Assembly (NCBI GenBank): GCA_002407865.1
Contig: DHPI01000009.1
Span: forward strand, 14,644 to 25,418
DNA: 10,775 nt
Direction of reading: 5' to 3'
Source of the DNA: Spirochaetia bacterium UBA5368
GTDB lineage: Bacteria > Spirochaetota > UBA4802 > UBA5368
Shown: positions 7,397 through 10,775 of the stretch, in pieces
How positions within the stretch are numbered: position 1 is the first letter of the stretch
Layout of the letters: each line of letters opens with the position of its first letter
Made by a program: the position numbers and the translations under genes
Notes under the pieces: generated by a model
Databases searched by the model: none
What the model was told of the DNA's origin: nothing
The model's input: the letters and a program-made list of their open reading frames with translations, nothing else

Positions 7397-8108
7397 CAAC
7401 GCTGCTCCCGGAAGGTTTGTCAGGCTTTGTAAAATACTTCCCGCGTGTTCTATATTCAAAGCGGGTGAACCCAAAATCAATACTTTTTTTTTCGTCACCG
7501 GCAATTTCCAGCGAGAGCGTCATCCGTCGGAATTCTACCGGCACCCAGTCGAACGCGGCAAAGACCATGATACGCCCGCCCGGTTCGATTGCCGGGGGCG
7601 CCGGGCCGCCTGTGTCCTTTTCGAAATTGATTTCGCGGGGGCACATTGCGTTGCTATTCAGGTGCTGCGCGGTCAGGATGTTCGCGAAATTGAACACGGC
7701 ATACGCGGGTGAAGCAAATCGGGCCGCCATGGCGTCTTTCGCAAGGGGTTTTGCCACGGCTTCTCCGTATGCGAGTTTCATGGCCGACGGGTCAACGGTT
7801 ATCGTGCTGCTGCCCTTGTTGGCGACGGTGATATGAAAAAAAAGCAGTCGCGGCACGCGGTAGGTTCCCACCTTTGTGCTTTTTGAGCAGTATGGTTTGT
7901 ATTCGAAAATCCGTTCCCAGTCGCCGGTGTCCACCGGTGTTACTGCAGCCTCGATGTCCCCTGTGCGCATAATGGAGCAGACCTCATTTTTTACCTCGCC
8001 GCGCCGGCTATCGTTGGGGCGGATGCCCCTCTCGATGCCGAACGTCCGTCCGCAGGAGAGCGTCAGTGCGGCGAACAGAAACGTAATCGTAAAATATTTT
8101 TTATGCAT
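7383..8108 (-). CDS. Predicted lipoprotein of unknown function
   Basis: The 241-residue product starts with Lys3-Lys4, a hydrophobic stretch (about 5-17) and a likely lipidation Cys19 in LTLSC. This is a loose lipobox of the kind seen in spirochaetes. The mature part is predicted to be mostly beta. The segment at about 85-110, with VANKGSSTITVDP, resembles an immunoglobulin-like fold of secreted proteins in which a conserved NKG turn precedes a residue-by-residue strand; this is a weak impression, not a family assignment. Later parts are Pro and Gly rich. I do not recognise the family. It is the first gene of the operon with gatC and thpR, its last 14 nt overlapping gatC, so its expression is tied to that of gatC. 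The ATG at 8108 lacks a clear Shine-Dalgarno. Confidence 0.82.
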   Translation of the reverse strand: MHKKYFTITFLFAALTLSCGRTFGIERGIRPNDSRRGEVKNEVCSIMRTGDIEAAVTPVDTGDWERIFEYKPYCSKSTKVGTYRVPRLLFFHITVANKGSSTITVDPSAMKLAYGEAVAKPLAKDAMAARFASPAYAVFNFANILTAQHLNSNAMCPREINFEKDTGGPAPPAIEPGGRIMVFAAFDWVPVEFRRMTLSLEIAGDEKKSIDFGFTRFEYRTRGKYFTKPDKPSGSSVDENR

Positions 8109-8174
8109 GTGTTATGGTCCGGCGTTAGTGCGCGTTTACCCGCAGTGTGCGGCATGGTATATGTCGATTTTGCA

Positions 8175-8195
8175 TTATTCAATAAAATAATTATT
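8175..8195. repeat. AATAA pentamer block in the divergent intergenic region
   Basis: These 21 bp read TTATT-C-AATAA-AATAA-TTATT: four copies of one pentamer in reverse, forward, forward, reverse order. They make an 11-bp interrupted palindrome (8175-8185) followed by a 10-bp perfect palindrome (8186-8195). The block lies between the divergent starts at 8108 and 8298, where it could be a shared operator or an AT-rich promoter element. The rest of the gap holds a short hairpin (8140-8152, CCGCA-GTG-TGCGG). Confidence 0.4.
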
Positions 8196-8221
8196 GCGCT
8201 GGAAAAATTGTCGCATATAGC
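8194..8221 (+). promoter_or_regulatory. Weak candidate promoter for the sulfatase-fold lipoprotein
   Basis: TTGCGC (8194-8199) and TATAGC (8216-8221) are 16 nt apart. They match the sigma70 consensus at about 3 and 4 of 6 positions. The predicted start near 8228 lies 70 nt before the gene's ATG and next to the AATAA block. This is the best pair I found on this strand, but it is weak. Confidence 0.22.
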
Positions 8222-8297
8222 TGTTATTGGCCCTGGGAACTGTCGCCGCTGGGGGAATGGTGCATGATGATCCGTGCGCTCCCGTGGCGTATCCGCT

Positions 8298-10661
8298 ATG
8301 AACAGGAAGATGAACGTGCGAAAAATAATGAGTATGCCACTTGCCCTTGTGTGCGCCGCCGCATGCCTGTGCGGCTGTTCGCGCCTTGAATCGGGCGAGC
8401 GTGCAGGGGAAAAGCTTGCCGTTGACGTAATCGACCGCTTTGCCGACGCCCGTGTTGACGACGGAGGCTTCCCGGAAAAATATAAAGACTTGCTCTCGTA
8501 TGAAAAAATATACCGCGATCCGTGGGGATTCGATTCGCCCCGGCTGGTGAAGGTGGGATTCGAAACCGACAGAAAAAAAATGCGGCAGGATGTGCGACGC
8601 GCCCTTTATCTTGGCGCGTACCACTCGTCGCCGTGCGGCGTTTCATTGCCGCTGGCGAAGGAAACAGTGCGCGGCGCGCGGCTCGAGTTTTCTGTCGCGG
8701 GATTGAAGCTCGACCGCAAAGCCGGATGCCTGCTTGAGATTGCGGTTGCCGACGGGAAACGGCGCGATGTCGTGTTTAGCTCAGCCGCGCGGGACTGCGG
8801 TATCCGGGAGCGGCAATGGGCGTTGTATAGCCTGCGAATCCCCGAGGGGCCGTGGGATTCTCCCCGCCTCGAAATATCGCTCCGCTCGGACGCGACGACG
8901 GCGCAGCACGTCTTCGTCGCGAATCCGCGCGTGTTTGCCCGCGACATCCGGGGGGATGGCCGCCCGAACGTAATTTTTATCAGCGTCGATTCCCTCAGGG
9001 CGGACGCCGTCGAATCGATTGTAAAGAAATACAACCTTACGCCTCACATGGATAAGCTTGCCGCCGACGGCATCGCGTGCACAAACCATTTCGTGGTGAG
9101 CAACTGGACCAGACCGTCGACAATCGCCATGCTCTCGTCGGTATACGCTTCGTCGGCCGGCGTGAACCTGTACTATCCTCCGGTGAGCGGCGAGGAAAAA
9201 AATTTCTTTTACCGCGAAAGCGGCGTGATTCCGCTTGCGCGCCTGCTGAAAAAGAGCGGCTATGTCTCGTGCTCGATTGGCAACAACGCCTTCATCATCG
9301 ATTATACCGGCATCGGCGTCGATCTCGGGTTCGACGAGCTTTCCGAATACGAAACGCAGTGGGAAGACACCATCGATATTACCGATGAGGCGGCGTGCTG
9401 GCTGGAGCGCAACCGGGGCAGGCGCTTTTGTCTTTTTATCAATTACAACGCGCCGCACAACGCCTATATCCCGCCCCCGCGGTACCTGGAGCCGCTGAAA
9501 AAACGCCTGAAAAATATCCATCCGTGGTTCAGGGCATATCTCGGGGAGGTTGCCTACACCGACGACTACATCGGCAGGCTCATCTCGGCGCTCAAAAATC
9601 TTGGGTTGTACAAAAATACCATTATCGTGCTGACGGCCGATCACGGCGAGATATTCAGTAAAAGCCACGAGATGAGCCCGTACACCGACGTGAAGGCGAT
9701 ATTCTCGCACGGGCAGACGCAGCTTGACGAGGAGCTCAGGGTTCCGCTGATCGTCAAGCCCGCGTTTGGCGCCGGTCCCGTGAATGTCAGGGTTGACGCG
9801 CAGGTGCGCAGCATCGACATCCTTCCCACCATCCTTGAGTTGATGAAGATCGACATGCCGGATGCATACCGGGGAAAATCGATATTGCCGATTATCGAGG
9901 GGAGCGAGCGTGACGAGCGAGTCGTGTACAGCGAGGGGAGGATGATGTATTCCGTGCGCGCCGGTGGCTACAAGTACGCGGAGCGTTTTTGCGGGTTCGG
10001 TATACGGCCGTTCCACTGGGGCGGCGATACCGTGCCTGAGTACCGCGAATTGTACGATTTAAAAAACGATCCGGAAGAGGAACATAATCTCGCGGCCGTG
10101 TCGCCGGCGCTGGCTGACGCGATGCGGGCAAAGCTGCGCGACGTGCGGTTTAAACAGCCCGACAACAGGCTCGTGGCGATGGAAGACGGCGTGCAGGGCG
10201 CGATGCGGGTGACCGACGGCTTCTTCTACGATGCGGTTGCCGACGGCGCCTCAGGGCTTGCGCGCATCAGCAGAAAAGAGTACGCATTTGAATTGAAGAA
10301 GGGCGACACGGTGACCTTTCAGACCATACCTGCCGACGCTCGCGTCCGTGTGACATTGAAAAACGGCGCACGTTTGCTTGCGGGACGCTACTGCCTGCCG
10401 CTTGTCGTCCCCGAGGGCGGAGCGTCGGGGCGTTACCTGCTTGACCCGTCGCGCGGCGAGATGTGGGGACGGCCCGCGAAAGAGCTTGCGGCGCTTGTGA
10501 ATAGCGGCGTGCTGTACTGGAATGAACCGCTGGTACGGGGCCTGCGTGGCGTAAAAAAAGAACAGTATCTTTCGAAGGACATAAACAACTTGCTTCAGAA
10601 ATGGGGCTATATTCAGGGTAAAGAGAAAAAAGCGGCGTCCGATGCACGGCAAACGCCGTGA
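8298..10661 (+). CDS. Lipoprotein with sulfatase / alkaline-phosphatase-superfamily domain (Thr nucleophile type)
   Basis: The 787-residue product begins with a basic N-terminus, a hydrophobic stretch and lipobox LCGC with Cys27. It is therefore probably anchored in a membrane facing the periplasm or surface. Residues about 30-220 form an unassigned, probably beta-rich region. The sulfatase-fold domain (about 222-615) shows VDSLRAD (Asp231), NWTRPS with Thr271 at the nucleophile position, NAPHNAY, TADHGE (Asp448, His449), His471 in SHGQ, and the closing ELYDLKNDPEEEHNL. Metal ligands are thus present, but the Cys or Ser that becomes formylglycine in true sulfatases is Thr. The WTxPS form is also seen in members of the superfamily thought to act on phosphoesters. 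The substrate is unknown. Residues 628-787 are an unrecognised C-terminal domain. The start could also be ATG 8310, since both leave the signal peptide intact; neither has a clear Shine-Dalgarno. Confidence 0.9.
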   Translation: MNRKMNVRKIMSMPLALVCAAACLCGCSRLESGERAGEKLAVDVIDRFADARVDDGGFPEKYKDLLSYEKIYRDPWGFDSPRLVKVGFETDRKKMRQDVRRALYLGAYHSSPCGVSLPLAKETVRGARLEFSVAGLKLDRKAGCLLEIAVADGKRRDVVFSSAARDCGIRERQWALYSLRIPEGPWDSPRLEISLRSDATTAQHVFVANPRVFARDIRGDGRPNVIFISVDSLRADAVESIVKKYNLTPHMDKLAADGIACTNHFVVSNWTRPSTIAMLSSVYASSAGVNLYYPPVSGEEKNFFYRESGVIPLARLLKKSGYVSCSIGNNAFIIDYTGIGVDLGFDELSEYETQWEDTIDITDEAACWLERNRGRRFCLFINYNAPHNAYIPPPRYLEPLKKRLKNIHPWFRAYLGEVAYTDDYIGRLISALKNLGLYKNTIIVLTADHGEIFSKSHEMSPYTDVKAIFSHGQTQLDEELRVPLIVKPAFGAGPVNVRVDAQVRSIDILPTILELMKIDMPDAYRGKSILPIIEGSERDERVVYSEGRMMYSVRAGGYKYAERFCGFGIRPFHWGGDTVPEYRELYDLKNDPEEEHNLAAVSPALADAMRAKLRDVRFKQPDNRLVAMEDGVQGAMRVTDGFFYDAVADGASGLARISRKEYAFELKKGDTVTFQTIPADARVRVTLKNGARLLAGRYCLPLVVPEGGASGRYLLDPSRGEMWGRPAKELAALVNSGVLYWNEPLVRGLRGVKKEQYLSKDINNLLQKWGYIQGKEKKAASDARQTP

Positions 10662-10695
10662 TTAAGGCGGACACGGCCGCGTACCGGGATATGCC

Positions 10696-10775
10696 ATGAG
10701 TGAACAAAAAAAATTGCAGTCGTTGATTGCCGGGCTTTCCTCCATGTCGCGTGAGGCGCGTGATGAGCTTGTGAT
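10696..10775 (+). CDS. Start of an unidentified gene (partial, cut by window end)
   Basis: An ATG 34 nt after the sulfatase-fold gene opens a frame that stays open to the window edge for 26 codons. It begins MSEQKKLQSL and contains the helical, charged SREARDELV. A GGG (10685-10687 area) about 8 nt upstream could serve as a weak ribosome binding site. The short gap suggests co-transcription with the lipoprotein. Too little is visible to name a family. Confidence 0.55.
   Translation, partial: MSEQKKLQSLIAGLSSMSREARDELV

Noticed and set aside
7397..7504. N-terminal extension of gatC from a TTG at 7504
   Set aside because: The extra 36 residues do not fit the GatC family, which begins close to the ATG at 7396. 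That ATG also has a proper ribosome binding site.
8264..8389. Short frame (41 codons) with GGGGGA 8 nt before ATG 8264, overlapping the start of the sulfatase-fold gene
   Set aside because: The ribosome binding site looks good, but the product resembles no known leader peptide and most of the frame lies inside the signal-peptide region of the real gene. I cannot support it as a gene.
8781..10016. Long minus-strand open frame (411 codons) antisense to the sulfatase-fold gene
   Set aside because: The opposite strand encodes clear family motifs. The antisense product has low complexity, is rich in Arg, Val, His and Asp, and matches no family; it is a by-product of GC-biased codon use.

Overview
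The window is about 10.8 kb of moderately GC-rich bacterial DNA, densely packed with genes on both strands. It looks like chromosomal core and regulatory sequence. I see no insertion sequence, integrase, CRISPR array, rRNA or tRNA. Two proteins carry lipoprotein signal peptides and one is a membrane-anchored TPR protein, which suggests a diderm bacterium. The loose lipobox of the 7383-8108 product, GatC-dependent tRNA amidation and the histidine-free REC-ATPase protein would all fit a spirochaete, possibly Leptospira-like. That assignment is inference and has low confidence.

Layout: (1) 1-583, minus strand: a membrane-anchored TPR protein cut by the window edge, with a good sigma70-type promoter. 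(2) 781-2876, plus strand: purE and guaA, overlapping by 4 nt, a purine-nucleotide operon divergent from the TPR gene. (3) 2886-3380, minus strand: smpB, tail to tail with guaA. (4) 3568-6482, plus strand: a two-gene signalling operon, first a REC-PAS-histidine kinase and then a REC-ATPase protein with no candidate phospho-accepting histidine. (5) 8108-6543, minus strand: a lipoprotein gene, gatC and thpR, joined by 14-nt and 4-nt overlaps. (6) 8298-10661, plus strand: a large lipoprotein with an alkaline-phosphatase/sulfatase-fold domain and threonine at the usual formylglycine position, followed by the first 80 nt of another gene.

How the genes relate: purE and guaA act at an early step and at the final GMP step of purine synthesis. 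smpB (trans-translation), gatC (Asn/Gln-tRNA amidation) and thpR (RNA 2',3'-cyclic phosphodiesterase/ligase family) are RNA and translation functions. The two signalling proteins have receiver domains but no DNA-binding or enzymatic output domain, so they probably form a phosphorelay or scaffold with partners elsewhere. No complete new defence or biosynthetic system is evident. The most unusual items are the histidine-free kinase-like protein, the Thr-type sulfatase-fold lipoprotein with two unassigned flanking domains, and the coupling of an unrecognised lipoprotein to gatC and thpR.
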